Shown piece by piece: positions 36,990-49,321 of a DNA stretch of 64,000 bases; within the stretch, counting starts at the first letter, position 1; each line of letters opens with the position of its first letter. This stretch comes from Gonocerus acuteangulatus (taxonomy: Eukaryota; Arthropoda; Insecta; Hemiptera; Coreidae): contig OX328125.1 of the NCBI GenBank assembly GCA_946811695.1, forward strand, positions 95,548,760 through 95,612,759. Direction: 5' to 3'. The position numbers and the translations under genes were made by a program. The notes beneath the pieces were generated by a model. The model was not told where the DNA came from and searched no databases. It was given only the letters and a program-made list of their open reading frames with translations.

Positions 36990-38500
36990 TTTCAATAGAA
37001 AAGCCCGCAAAACGTAGGTTCACAAAGCCGCCGCAAGGAGCGCTTTCTACCACTAGAGTGACTGTATCCTGTTCCTGCGTTAGATCAAAATACGATAATA
37101 TGAGTTTTTTTGTATTTATTACGTAGTGTAGTAGGTACCATGTGTAAACATAACTCTGGAAGCAAATTAATAATTGATCAGTTAGTCATTACAAATTTAA
37201 AAGAGAACTATTCATGTTTTTATTTTATTTATGTAGGATATTTTAAGCAAATTGTTCTGGAAAGCAGTCTACACTACCCAAATTCTGAGGAAAGTGCTTA
37301 GTTATGCAGCTCCTGCGTGACGGACTTTTATGAATACAATTGCAAGGAATCGGAGAAGAAACAATAACAAAACATATTTTCATCAAGTCTGCTGTAAATA
37401 AAACAAACAAGAGAAAAAAAATCATCAAGTACACAAACAAAAATAAATACATAAATGATTATAAAGAGCAGTAATCTTTTTGGCGCAAAACCTAATTAAC
37501 ACATTTTTTCCTTAAGTTTATTGGAAGAAAATCACTTCACCATAGCACTTTAGATTGTTTTTTTTTTTCCTCCCACTAGAAAATTATGAATGACTTTATC
37601 TACATTGTGTGTTAGGTTTCATTCATTAGGCGAGAAATCTTGATAAAGAATGGGAAGATGACCCGTTGGAAAGCTTAATAAATATCCTCAAAATTTATTT
37701 AGCCGCATATTTTGGTAAGATCAACTCAGTTGGAGAAATTGTTGTAAGCTTTCCAAATCCCTTAAATATATGTATTGTGTAGAAGCATCTTAAGATGCCT
37801 TTGGGCAATAAAAAAAACCTTAAAATGTATATCAAGTAAGTGACTGAGTGTGTGTGTGAGTGTATGTACGTTTCTATGTATGGATGTACAGACATATGTT
37901 TTCTATAGATGCACAAGACAAGGTTTAAGTATTCCAATAATATCATTCAAAACAGAACTTTTTCTTATAGAAAACATTAAAAACAGAACTGTTTAACTAC
38001 AATATTTAACTCAACATTATACTAGTTTCAGTGTAGTCAGAGCGGTGATTACCTAACAGTTTTCTGTCGTGGAACACTACCCTAACCCAATCCCCAGACA
38101 CTGCTATCCTGCAATTAGGATTTTTTTTTTTTTTTTTTAATTTCTGAAGTACGCAGCTGTACCTTGTCGCGTGGTTAACGACTCCCGCTAATGACGTACA
38201 CGCATGCCGTTATGTTTGTGCATACAGAGCTGCATTGATGGGACACGCGCAGCTTGCTTGCATACAATCACGGGGCCTGTAGTGCAGCAGCTGTAATGCA
38301 TTGTGCATCGAATAGACCCCCTCCTGGAGTCTGTCTTTGGCGTTGGGTAGGTCATGTGGCTGTCGCTCCGTAGGAGGGCGGGACGATCGGTTGGAGTGAA
38401 GGGTTAGGGTGTCGTTAATTGGTGCTTGTTCTCTAGGGCTTAGTGTTTGTTATAATTGATTGTCGTTATTCTTGTCGGCAATATCATCCGTATTAATCTT
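36990..38500. other. no gene recognised
   Basis: Short open frames only. The interval 38140-38480 is less AT-rich and looks single-copy, with no domain or splice structure seen. Confidence 0.35.
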
Positions 38501-38507
38501 GCTCGAG

Positions 38508-38650
38508 TCTATTGTGTGACGCCTTGGATTCTCATGCGGGTGATGGAGGTTCGAGTTCTCCGTGCTGCAGGAATTTTTTTTTGTAATTTCAGGGCACGTT
38601 AAAAAAGTTCCCTGCTGCACCATGGATGGCGGTGTCCCTTATAAAAAACT
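38508..38650 (+). repeat. SINE-B copy
   Basis: GACGCCTTGGATTCTCATGCGG, a B-box-like GGTTCGAGTTCTCC, a TAATTTCAGGGCACG body and CTGCACCATGGATGG match the order of the 13766 copy. The head is partly lost. Confidence 0.6.
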
Positions 38651-39179
38651 TACTGCTGAAGTACTCTTGTCCAGGTTATTATATACACTAATCACAACGA
38701 TTCTTGTTTAGATTCTCGTGACAGACAGTTCTCGCCACAGCTCGAACGTGTGACGCCTCCATAGATTGTCTCAATTGTGACATTTTAGCGCAATCCCTGC
38801 CTTCCTATAAGGGGAAACCGCGCTTATCACGTTGACTCCAAATTATGAAATTTGGGAGACCTGACGAAATATACATGTATACAGGGTGTCTACTGCACGA
38901 AAATCACGAAAATGTCACGAAATGAAAAATAGGGCACGCAAATCACGAAAAAGTCACGAATTTGGAAACCATGTCACGAAATTTTTCTATTTTAAAGATT
39001 TCCCATCAAAGAGCTAAATTCAGCCAAGTTTCTGAAATTAATCTTTTCCCACTAAAACTGTGTACAATCCGGTCGAGTGAAAACTCGCAGGTATTAGCTA
39101 TTGGGCTCTTGCGGTGATACCTGCCTTTAAGTTATGTAGGTATAGAAAATACTATTGATGATCCTCAAGTTGGTAGGAA

Positions 39180-39302
39180 TTCCACATTTGTGCAGAACCA
39201 TGTTCGAGTTAACGAACTTACCTATCAAATTAGACGAATATTCTTCAAAATGTTGTATGAAAATTCATCAAAATTAGACCATTTTTGAGCCGGGGGGAGA
39301 GC

Positions 39303-39379
<77 letters not shown>

Positions 39380-39380
39380 G
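39180..39380 (+). repeat. RTE-like 3' tail with (TA)n(CA)n
   Basis: GTTAACGAACTTACC, TTCATCAAAATTAGACC, ATTTTTGAGCC and GAGAGCGAATA are followed by TA repeats (39304-39361) and CA repeats to 39380. It parallels the tail at 15760-15892. Confidence 0.5.
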
Positions 39381-39829
39381 GGTGATTCAGGTCTAACAAG
39401 GGGAGTACACAGCGATGGGGTCACCGATCTGGACCAATTTTTTTCTGGTGATTCTACATCGAAAAAAGTCTACACGTGTCCGAGCGTTCCGTCCAATGTG
39501 CCTTAGGAGCCGAGAAATAAAATAAAATAGGTTGAAAGTGCTTTATTTTTTATATCGAGTTTAGAAAATGATATCGACATGATTCTTTCACCAATTCATT
39601 TGTTTTTTTAGAGTAGATTAAAAGAAAAATATAATCGTTAAACAATAATTTATATTTCGTCAAATATATACAAAAATATGCTTACGTTTTCAAGTAAAGT
39701 AGAATTATAAATTGTTTACCCCCAAAATAATAGCAGATTTGAAATCAGCACCCCAAGAAACCCTAATGTGGTGAATATCATTGAAAACAAAAAATAATGA
39801 TTTTTCCAAGTCTGGAAGAGGAGTCTGGA

Positions 39830-40884
39830 GTCAAAACCAATAAATATGCTTCAGCGTGAAGGAGCAATTCTTTAATTTCACACGATTATGGCGATGTCCC
39901 ATCCTTCCCAAACTACATGACGTTTATTACACAAGCCCATCTACCAAATAATAACGCACTCTGCTTTTAAATGGATGGTTGATTGTGGATGAACAGTGAA
40001 TTTCAGAACCATTCCCTCACTGCGTACACACATTTTTTGCTCTGAATAAGGATAGGAGGACAATTCGGAATCAAGGGTGAAAGAATTTAGAAGAACATAT
40101 TGGTAATAAATACCATTATTGTAAATACAATGAATACATGTACATATTAAATGGTTATGGCTTGAGGATCTTGGTAATATTGATTATATTCTATTTAATT
40201 AAATATATGCTTATAAGTAAACTGGGTTATACATTACTATAATTTGAAATTGTATACCGAAAACACTCTCCTGTAGATAAAATGTGAAAAAAAAAATCCA
40301 TTTAAATGAAAGGCACCCTCAAAAGTTGCTTAAAATGTTACCTCGTTTTCCTAGGAAAAATCTATAGAAATATATAGGGACAAAAATGGTTATCACTGTG
40401 GACTAATAACTATTTTTCCAGTAGATTTTCAAAATGCCTACAAATATAAGCTTAACATCTAACTGAATCCACGGCATTAGGGAGGACGTCTTGTCTTTTA
40501 GATCTCATGAGCTGGCAATGCTCCTGGATCCTGTTGATGAGTTCCTCCTTCGTCGTCACGGGCTCTGTGTACACTCTACTCTTCAATGTTCCCAATACAT
40601 GGAAATCTAGAGGGTTTAGATCAGGAGGTAAACGAACTGTTCCAAAGTGGCCGATACAATTATTAGGTAATTCAGTGTTCAGCCATTCCGTCACCACGCG
40701 TCCATTATCGGCTGGGCAACCGACTATTTGAAACTAGAGTGAGTTGTTATTTGGTAGACGGTCTTGTGTGATAAACCTCATGTAGTTTGGGAAGGATGGG
40801 ACATCACCATCATCGTATAAAATTAAAGAATTTGTTAAGAATGGCTCGTTCATGCTAAAGCACCTTAATTGGTTTTGACTTAGA
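39830..40884. mobile_element. nested element with ~135-bp inverted arms
   Basis: The left arm (39830-39965) and the reverse complement of 40738-40884 share GTCAAAACCAAT, GATGTCCCATCCTTCCC and AAACTACATGA blocks, with scattered changes. It encloses a Tc1/mariner-like transposase fragment at 40452-40731. No TA flank was identified, so the true ends are uncertain. Confidence 0.5.
40452..40731 (-). pseudogene. Tc1/mariner-superfamily transposase fragment
   Basis: The minus strand encodes VTEWLNTELPNNCIGHFG, LPPDLNPLDFHVLGTLKS and RVYTEPVTTKEELINRI. This is the WPPRSPDLNPLDFFLWG...LK..VY.....T.EEL..RI signature around the last catalytic acid of insect Tc1/mariner-like DDE transposases. The first part of the gene is missing and residues of the motif are lost (LPPDL, FHVLG). 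It is a dead fragment between inverted arms. Confidence 0.75.
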
Positions 40885-41692
40885 AATCAGAAAAAAATAG
40901 ATTGAAATAGATTTGTTTTTAAAACTAAGAGGTACCATTTTGAAGCTTATAGTACAACTTTTGAGAGGGAGGCAAACCTCTAAGTCTAAAAATAGCTGAT
41001 TAAGATAATATTGGATAATTTAATAAAAAACTAATATTAAACGTTCTCATGTATATGCCTTTGAATATAGCTCTTAATTTACGTGGTATTATTTCAATAA
41101 CGAGTGTTTCTTATTGGAAATTTAATGTAGCCTCCAAAAATGTGGTCTTTATTTACCACGCATTGATCAGAAATTCCGAAAACTCAGTTTTTCTTTAGAA
41201 AAGCCAGTAGTTTTTAAAAAAGACAAAAGTTTGAGTAGCTCCTCTGCATGTTGAGATAGAACGCTCATTTCTGCGTCCCTGAACTACAAATGAGATGTAG
41301 AATAAACCCCTAAACTTATGACACCTCAATGTGGCAATCACTCAATCACTGACCTATCATCCGCCAGCCGAAACCACTCGACAGAAAGATTTGAAATTTT
41401 GCATGGACACTCTTCTTTAGCATGTAGACACTCGCTAAGAAAGGATTTTTTGATAGTTATTCAATATTTAAGTATTTTTTGAGGGGTTTAAAGTTTTATT
41501 TAGTTGGTTAGAACAAGCAAGCCTAGGCAGCATGCTTTGCCAGGATGATAAAAGAACAGCTTTTACCGTACAGTATCTATTTCATAGTATTTTTTTTTTT
41601 AATTCAGGTTAATTTCAGCTATGATGGCAGTCCTAGAAATTAACTGTCCCTCAAAGAGTTTACGCTATGAGGGACAAAATCACCATCTCCGG

Positions 41693-41877
41693 GATATGGA
41701 ATACTAACAATTTAGAACAAGGAATAGTTTTAGACAAATAAAACGCTATTACAACTAAAATGATATGATCTTATTTGATTTATTTTTAAGGGTTTTAAGA
41801 CACATTTTTACCATAAAATCAAAATTTCGGGGGGGGGGGGCTGCAGACCCCTCAGCCCCCTCTTATATACGCCCATG
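41693..41877. mobile_element. truncated copy of the 63711 MITE
   Basis: GGAATACTAACAATTTAGAAC...AAATTTCGG, a G run, CTGCAG and TTATATACGCCCATG repeat the 63737-63940 sequence in order. The left terminal repeat is missing here. Confidence 0.65.
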
Positions 41878-42069
41878 CGTTATCTATGGTAACCTATAGA
41901 TAACGGGTTATCGTTAGATTATCTGTTTCTTGACACTGATCCGGAGCGCCCCAGTGTCAAGAATCATTATACTTTGATTATGACGGGATCCAAGCTATAA
42001 TAAACTGCAAAAAATTATGAAGTAGCGTTAATTTTGCTGATACATTAATTAACGCATTAAAGTAACTAC

Positions 42070-42120
42070 TTACCAGCCGTGACGAAGCACGGGTATTCGG
42101 CTAGTAGTTTTATTTATATA
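42070..42120 (-). repeat. fragment of the ACTAGCYG...CCCG repeat head
   Basis: The minus strand reads ACTAGCCGAATACCCGTGCT, TCGTCACGGCTGG. It resembles the start of the element at 53198 and of widespread invertebrate retroposon repeats. Confidence 0.45.
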
Positions 42121-42216
42121 TTGGTTCTTTCTTGTAGGGCAATACCCTTTAACATTTTTAATTTTTTAAGTAGACTGGTTCAATTGCCCCGTGTCTCAAA
42201 GACACCCCTCTCCCCC

Positions 42217-42976
42217 TAATCTCTGATGCTGCGAAGAAAGAAATAAGAATTCCAAAAATGATTGCTTTGAAGACATCCATTATTTACATATATTTTTATT
42301 TTTCTTAATTCATATTAAAAAATAAAATTTTTTGTTCTATGTCCCGGAGGCCCAGTGGTCGTGATTGTTAAGGCGTGATCACTTAACACTCCGTGCCAAG
42401 GGTCGTGGGTTCGATTCCCACTATGAGGTAGCGGCTTTTCTTTAGGAAAAAGAAAAGTTATCAGCCCTATCCTGGCTACAAAAGAGTGGTAACCTATAGA
42501 TAACCCGTCCTAAACTTCTTAGTTAATAATAATAGACGTTAAAATTTAAATTTATTAATATTCAGAGGTTCTCATGGTGGTAATTTAAATTTATTAATAT
42601 TCAGAGGTTCTCATAATAATCTCTGATGCTGCGAAGAAAGAAATAAGAATTCCAAAAATGATTGCTTTGAAGACATCCATTATTTACATATATTTTTATT
42701 TTTCTTAATTCATATTAAAAAATAAAATTTTTTGTTCTATGTCCCGGAGGCCCAGTGGTCGTGATTGTTAAGGCGTGATCACTTAACACTCCGTGCCAAG
42801 GGTCGTGGGTTCGATTCCCACTATGAGGTAGCGGCTTTTCTTTAGGAAAAAGAAAAGTTATCAGCCCTATCCTGGCTACAAAAGAGTGGTAACCTATAGA
42901 TAACCCGTCCTAAACTTCTTAGTTAATAATAATAGACGTTAAAATTTAAATTTATTAATATTCAGAGGTTCTCATG
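42217..42976 (+). repeat. exact 400-bp tandem duplication carrying SINE-A
   Basis: TAATCTCTGATGCTGCG begins at 42217 and again at 42617. About 360 bp is repeated without visible difference, and a ~36-bp AT-rich linker is also duplicated (ATTCAGAGGTTCTCAT at 42559, 42601 and 42960). Each copy carries a full SINE-A (42343-42545, 42743-42945) with head CCGGAGGCCCAGTGG, B-box GGGTTCGATTCCC and tail ATAGACGTTAAAATTTAAAT. Confidence 0.9.
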
Positions 42977-43760
42977 GAGATTTAAATATTGAAATTGAGT
43001 ACTATTTAGGCCCAGGGCACACGGTGAGACTGTAACTCCAGTTGCAAACCACTGGAACGCGCAACTTCGACCACGGCTATGTATTTGAATGGGCAGGCGC
43101 ATACGACGCAACCTCGTTTTTGACAATTTCAAACCAGTCCCTTGAAACAGTGGGTCCGCGGTTGGAGTTTCGTTGTACGAGACCAAGTGATGGTTAGCCG
43201 GTGTTTTAACAGCCATATAGTGCCAATGGTTAAAATAATTTAAAACTTTAGGCCGCTTTGGACTAATTTTACGTATTTTTATATACCCTGCCGGACAAAA
43301 AAACCGGCGCACCTTGAATTTCGTCGTTATTTCTTTTCCAGGCTAATAAAATTTGTAAATTTTTAACTCAATTGTAGTGTACATATTCAGCTTCTAGAAC
43401 ACCATAAGTGAAGACAAAAAAAAAAAAAAAAAAAAAAAAATCTATAAAATACAGTGAAATATACAATCCAAGAGCAAATGCCCGTATCTAAAAACGAGAT
43501 TTTGCATATTCGATAGTTTGACATGGCAGGAAAGATATGATGTACATTTTATACAGTTTTATTAATTGTTTTAAATGTATGTAAAATTGCGAATTTATAG
43601 ATATCACGGTAATCCGTTTAAGTTACAAATAAGTTTAAGCTAAAACTTAAGGCTTTTTCTTTTTTAGTGAAATTATTTTCTTTTTAATGGGCACGAAATT
43701 TGCACTTCAAGTCACGAAAATGTCACGAAATTGGCTTTCACGAAAGTAGTAGACACCCTG

Positions 43761-46700
43761 GTATAGCAAAATAAACGTTATTGAAGAATGGTGTGCAGTA
43801 AGTGAGCTTTGACCTTCAGCATCATCAAAATACATAGTGACAAATAGGGTCACCATTTTATAATATAACAATATTATGTTTCTCTCTGCTGTCCACTCAA
43901 AAATAACGATATGGTTGTGAATTATTTCAAAATCCTTAATTAGTATTAAGTATTAAATTTAAGTATAATTTAGTTCTTTTGGTTTAGTGATAACTCCTTG
44001 TGATTACATTTAAACTTTATTATTAGCGCACATTGCTGTTTAATTAATTGTATGTTATTATGTTTCAGGTAAGTATCTTTGATATGATCTGCGGCTTACA
44101 GTATTTGTGGTATGTACAAGTTACATATGTTGTCATCATGGAGTGGTGCTGGTCGGTTGTTGTTGAATATTAAACTATCTTTAGTGACTTGACTGCACGA
44201 AATATATGAAGTTTACAATTTATTAATTTTTTTTATATAAAAAACAGGCAGAACATCAATTCTAAAATAAAATAAAAAAAATTAATAATTTTATCAAAAC
44301 TCGGGAGTTGAGGGCCAAGTCCGACAGAACTTTGACCTTCTGACTATTTTTTTTATAATTAAAAAAGTTATTGACATTTTGGGCTACTTCTGAAAATCGG
44401 TATTTGTTAAATTGTTTAATTAGTTGCACAATTGCAGTTGGTTGGTTTGTGAAGGTTCATCATAATACTCAGTATAATGAAAGCGTAAAATGGCTCCACT
44501 GTATATCTTTCCTTTATTGGAAAAATCGTTTTCGAGGGCACAAACCTCCAGTACAGCCCGAAGAAAACCTAGGTAAACCTCGCTGAGCTGTATACTTCGA
44601 AAACGTTTTGTCCAATATATGGAAGACATACAATGGAGGGGTTTAACCATTCCTTAATCCTAAGTTATGATGTTTAATTAGTTTTAACTAATTTTTCGCC
44701 TTGTTTGTGGTGCTATAAACGCCAATATATTGCGACAAATTTTGATGATTCTCTTCTATAGTTCACGCTTGCTGACTGATACTAAAGTTATTGGTGACTT
44801 GGCTTAGAATCGAAAACCACTCCTGTCTATCTTTATTATTCTACTACCATCCTATCATAACAAGTCACTATTGGATCCTTTAGATAGTCTACTAAGTCAT
44901 ATAACCACTTAAGCCCCGATGTTGCACTTAATATGTTTCTACCTGCCCTTCCGTTCATCATCTTTGATAGCTTCTCATACAGTGGTCTTTAAACGTGATC
45001 TAGCTCGACGTTCCATGCGAACAATACCATGTTTGCCAAACAGCTTTTCACGATTGACATTATTTTTTTTAAATCGAGCAACGTCCGTACCTTTTTACCG
45101 TGCGAGACATCTTCCTGAGGATCATTGAGGATTCTTCCCCAAAAATTCAAGATCTTCTACCTCCAATGTAGAGCACAGCACTCGCATGTTACCATCCCCA
45201 GTATGTTCGAGATTAAGGAATGCATGTGCATAATATGCCCCTTATATGAAACATGTTAAGAAGCCAGTATCAACGATTTATTCTTGCCTCTTGTTGTATA
45301 TCTATATAAAGGCCTCTAGACCGCAAGGCCTTGGGGTCAGGATTAGTTATGGTCGGGTTGCCCTAGATTCCATCAAGGATGCATTACTGCATCTAACTCG
45401 GCTTAAAGTCTCCTTGGTCCTATTGATCATGCTGCTCCTCATATCTTGAGGAATTTAGCTCTTAAAATTCTGTGACTTGCATGATCTGTTTTGCCTCTTG
45501 AGTAATGCAAAGAAAAACTTTACTGTATTTGCTTGCTACAGGGCTTTGCTGGTAAGATGTTACTTCTAAATCGTGTGGTCCATAAGATGAAGGTGGAGGG
45601 CTTCTATATGATGGGCAAATTTGCTTAGCCCAACTATAAGGGGTGCGATAGAGCACCCTCATATTGGGGTGCTGTGGTCTGAGATAAATAATAAAAAAAT
45701 GTTCATTATAAAAGCAATAAATGTAGTGTGGAGTGTAGAGACTAATGCTGTTGGGTTGATCCCTTAGGATTAGCATAGGCCAAGATTGATTCTCTCTGTC
45801 ACTGCTGTGATTGATTGGAGGATCGTCATGATTGAGAGCAGTGACTCAGCTTTTGGAGTACTCCATTCATATTCAAAATATCCGCCCCCCCCCCCCCCCC
45901 CCCATGTGGTAGTGTTGAACTAACTCTGCTACTGCTGCTTTGGGGACCTGTGGTCCTCCTCCGTCTCCTGTGGTCGAGATTGTAATTTTCCAATCAATGT
46001 TCGTTCAAAATACGACAAAGTTCGATTGGACAGCCTGGATTTTCGGAAGTTGTTTTCGCTCAATTTAAAGACAAGCCTGGGATATTTTGAAATCCAATAC
46101 TAGCCTAATATGTTTTGTTTAAAGAAGGGGTTTGGTGGTTTAATTTTTAAGCCTTCGTCTGAGCTAAGAGCAGGAGAACGAATGTAGTGAAGTTGCTACA
46201 GTTATACGATAAGATGGGTAGAACCTTTCAAATTTTTATATTTAATTCTTACTGCAACGATCTTAAGTTAATATTTAGTTTTGATATTTCGTGAAAAATG
46301 TTAACATCTAATCCAATGAAATCTCGAAGAAAAGTGAGATTTTGGACGCTACAATGCACGGGAAATCTGTAGAAGCCAGAGGGAAACCCAAATAAATGCC
46401 CGACATGTTTCGTGCCTTTTTCCCACCTCTTCAGGGGAACGCCTGTAACCAGTTTGTTAATTTTTTTTGTACGTATACAAGCTTTTGTAGATGATCATCA
46501 ATCGATTAACCACTGCTTCTATTGCTTCTAGACTTTCATACGATCACTCCTCAAGTTGGAAAAAAAAAAAACTCAGGATCTTATAAGGACTGTCTGATCT
46601 GAATGGAGAAATGCACTAGTAAACACAAAAGCCTAGCAATCTCCAAAGCGATCTTCCATTCATTCCTAGAACAAAGGTGCAAAGCAAGCACAACTAGAGC

Positions 46701-47930
46701 ACCGCTTCTGCACCTGCTTCGCCACCTGTTCTACCTGGGACAATGGTGGAACCCCGATTAGGAGCAAAACCTATCTCAGCTATAGGCCTATCTCAACAAC
46801 CTCGGCGTTTAACGGAAGAAGCATATTTACGACTAGTTCACACGTGCGTAGTACTTGTTCTTCTCACTAAGTTGGCTTTGCGACAAGTACTCATTCACGC
46901 GATGGTGGACAAGTGCGCTCAGTACGGTCTGTTTAGTGACTAACTTGTCACTAAAAACCTTTTGGGCTGTTTGCGTAACGTGACAAGGGACAAATACATG
47001 GCAGAACAGGGGTGCGGAGAGCTCACTGGTCGCTAAGTAAAATAATCAATCCTATCAACTTGTACTTGCGGCGGTTACTGTCACTAAAAACTATCATACA
47101 GATAGGAACAAGTGCTTAGGAGTCAACCACTTGTGACAAGTACTGCTAAATTAAGCTGGAAACTCTACGCAATGTCCACGATGGGCTCAATATCAGCGGT
47201 ACCGCGTTAATATGACGCTGTCCCTACACGTCTGAAATGTTTCATATTGGTCGTTTGGACTTGTTAATTCCTGGCGAAAGACCAAGTTTCTAGAGTTGTG
47301 GCTGCGAAAGAAATTCTTATGGGAAAATATCGCGTTAACAATTCCTATTGGTTGCTGTGCATTCACAGTGTTATTGATTGAAAAGGCCGAACTCAGCTCA
47401 TCTTTTGTCGAATAAGGACGTATTAAATGCCTCTGTCAAAGATTCGACAACCGAGGCTGGATTTGCACCAACTTTGGATATCCAGTATCCGGCTCTGTTA
47501 CTGATTTTACGGAGCCAAAGTTTTTTAATATAATAACTATTATATCTACTGCGTAGTAATTGATGAATTAATTTACATATTTCTAGCATTTTGTGTCTTA
47601 CCTCGTTTAAAGGAATATAATGAGGATATTACTTATTAATCTTGGGATTCGAAAGTTTATATCGTGCATTCGAAATCGTGTATGATGTTGTGTTTTATTC
47701 ATGTTTTTAATTAGTTTCTCCATAATGATTGTTGTTTATTATTTATACCTTGTTCCCACGGGTGAATCCTTACAATGAAGCCACCAGCTGTTGTGTAATG
47801 ATGAGGTAGAAGTCCTGGTGTAGGATATTGTAGCCTTGTACATCAGTTAGTGGAACCCGTGTCATATTACAAAAGCTGCACAATGAATTAATGAAGGTGA
47901 TATGTGACATATCATCGTATACTAATCACA
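43761..47930. other. no gene recognised; inverted repeat at 44487-44645
   Basis: Open frames of 60-105 codons have no domains. 44487-44540 and 44592-44645 are diverged reverse complements (CCACTGTATATCTTTCC against CCATTGTATGTCTTCC), suggesting an old MITE. A C run lies at 45884-45903. The interval 46830-47150 has repeated ACTTGTCACTAAAAAC and GACAAGTACT words in both orientations, another possible decayed inverted-repeat element. Confidence 0.35.
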
Positions 47931-47939
47931 TTATGGAAA

Positions 47940-48082
47940 ATGGCTGTACCGGAATCCAGGGTGAAGCGAGAAATTTGCCCAACAAGCCGTGAGATGAAAG
48001 AATTCCTGCCGTGGTGGGAATCGAATCCACCATTTCCCGCATTCAAACCTAAAGCGTAAGCCACTAGACCATGGGGAGACCT
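47940..48082 (-). repeat. SINE-B copy
   Basis: The minus strand begins GGTCTCCCCATGGTCTAGTGG (A-box), then GTGGATTCGATTCCCACC (B-box), the GGCAGGAATTCTTTCATCTC body block, and CACCCTGGATTCCGG. Confidence 0.75.
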
Positions 48083-48089
48083 TGGTAAA

Positions 48090-49320
48090 TGTTCGAACTA
48101 AATCTGTGAATCTTGTATAATGTAGTGAAATAGCTACGTTACTTAGTTGGACATAACGCACCGATCCACAGAAAATAGACGACATCTCAAAAATTGGTCT
48201 TGCCACCATTTCCCGACGCTCAAAATATTAGAAAATGTTTCTTATTATTTTTTTTCCAAAAATATTAATTTATTGTACAACAAACTAATAAAAACACAAC
48301 CAATTTCAAATATCGTGTGAGTGAATAAATGTATATTCATGTTTTTAATTTACTATTTACTTGAAATACAGTAATTTTCAATACAATATGCTTCTTATTT
48401 TGTTGCTTCACTGAAAAAATATAGAAGTACAGTGAAAAACATTTCTTGGACCCAGGTATCAGTCTAAATTTCTTAGGGCTCCCCCCTTTCCCCTCAACAA
48501 ACCGCATATACTGTTATTTGATACATTTAGAATTGAGTCAGAAGTAAATTGCGGCTAATAGGAACCAAAATTTTGCAAAATGCGTTAAAATGAAAATGTC
48601 AATAATTCTCATTTTGTCTCAGTAGTGACTTAAAACTTTTAATATTGCTCAAATTTAGATGTTTTTGTGCTTTTTGGAATCAGTTATTGGTGCTCTTTAA
48701 CTTTTAGGGAGGAGGATTTATCAAAAGAATTGATGAATCCAAGCTGTAACTCGTTAAAAGTAGGCTCACCACAGTTTTTCGCTAAATTGGAATAAAGTGC
48801 TGTTTTTTGGCTAGCGATTGCTTACTCTCCTGCCCACCAGGCAGGTGCCTGCTCGACCAGGTCATTTGAAGCAGAATTTAATGTTCTTTACTCCCTATAT
48901 GAAGTTTTTTTTTTATCCAAAATCAACGGGTTTTAAATGAATGTAGAAAAAAAAATTTTGGTGGGGAATTAATGGTTGCTCGACCCCCTTTTGAAGCCTC
49001 TATATACTGGGGGTGATTTCATAAGCTCTCTATTATTTAGCCTATAGGATTGGCGAGTTGTCTTTACTTGGTTCTATCGGGTGGTAACGACCCCGGCAGT
49101 CGGAGTTCCTTAAAAAAACAAAAAAAGGAAAAAAAAAAAGGTGCGGTTTGTTCTATCATTCTCCAGCAGGCCTTGGTAATTACTCGCAGTTATTAGCGGC
49201 TTCTTGTAATTATATCATCTCATTATCTTTCTTAATGAACTCTTCTAGATTTTAGTTTTTTTGAATCATCATTACATTCAATCGTTGTCGAGAGCTATAG
49301 AAGTTTGATAAATGAATTTG
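48090..49320. other. no gene recognised
   Basis: AT-rich; no open frame of interest and no repeat family recognised. Confidence 0.4.
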
Positions 49321-49321
49321 A

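Larger units (their letters stand above)
38882..43760. mobile_element. 4.9-kb inverted-repeat DNA element, 5-bp target repeat (hAT-like ends), full of nested repeats
   Basis: Left end CAGGGTGTCTACTGCACGAA and right end complement CAGGGTGTCTACTACTTTCG are flanked by GTATA (38877-38881, 43761-43765). Beneath both ends are repeated TCACGAAA words (TGTCACGAAA, AATCACGAAA), three or more per side. CAGGG ends with a 5-bp duplication suit a hAT-related group, but no transposase motif was recognised between. The interior holds an RTE-like tail, TA/CA tracts, a Tc1/mariner-like fragment, a MITE fragment and a duplicated SINE-A. Confidence 0.65.
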
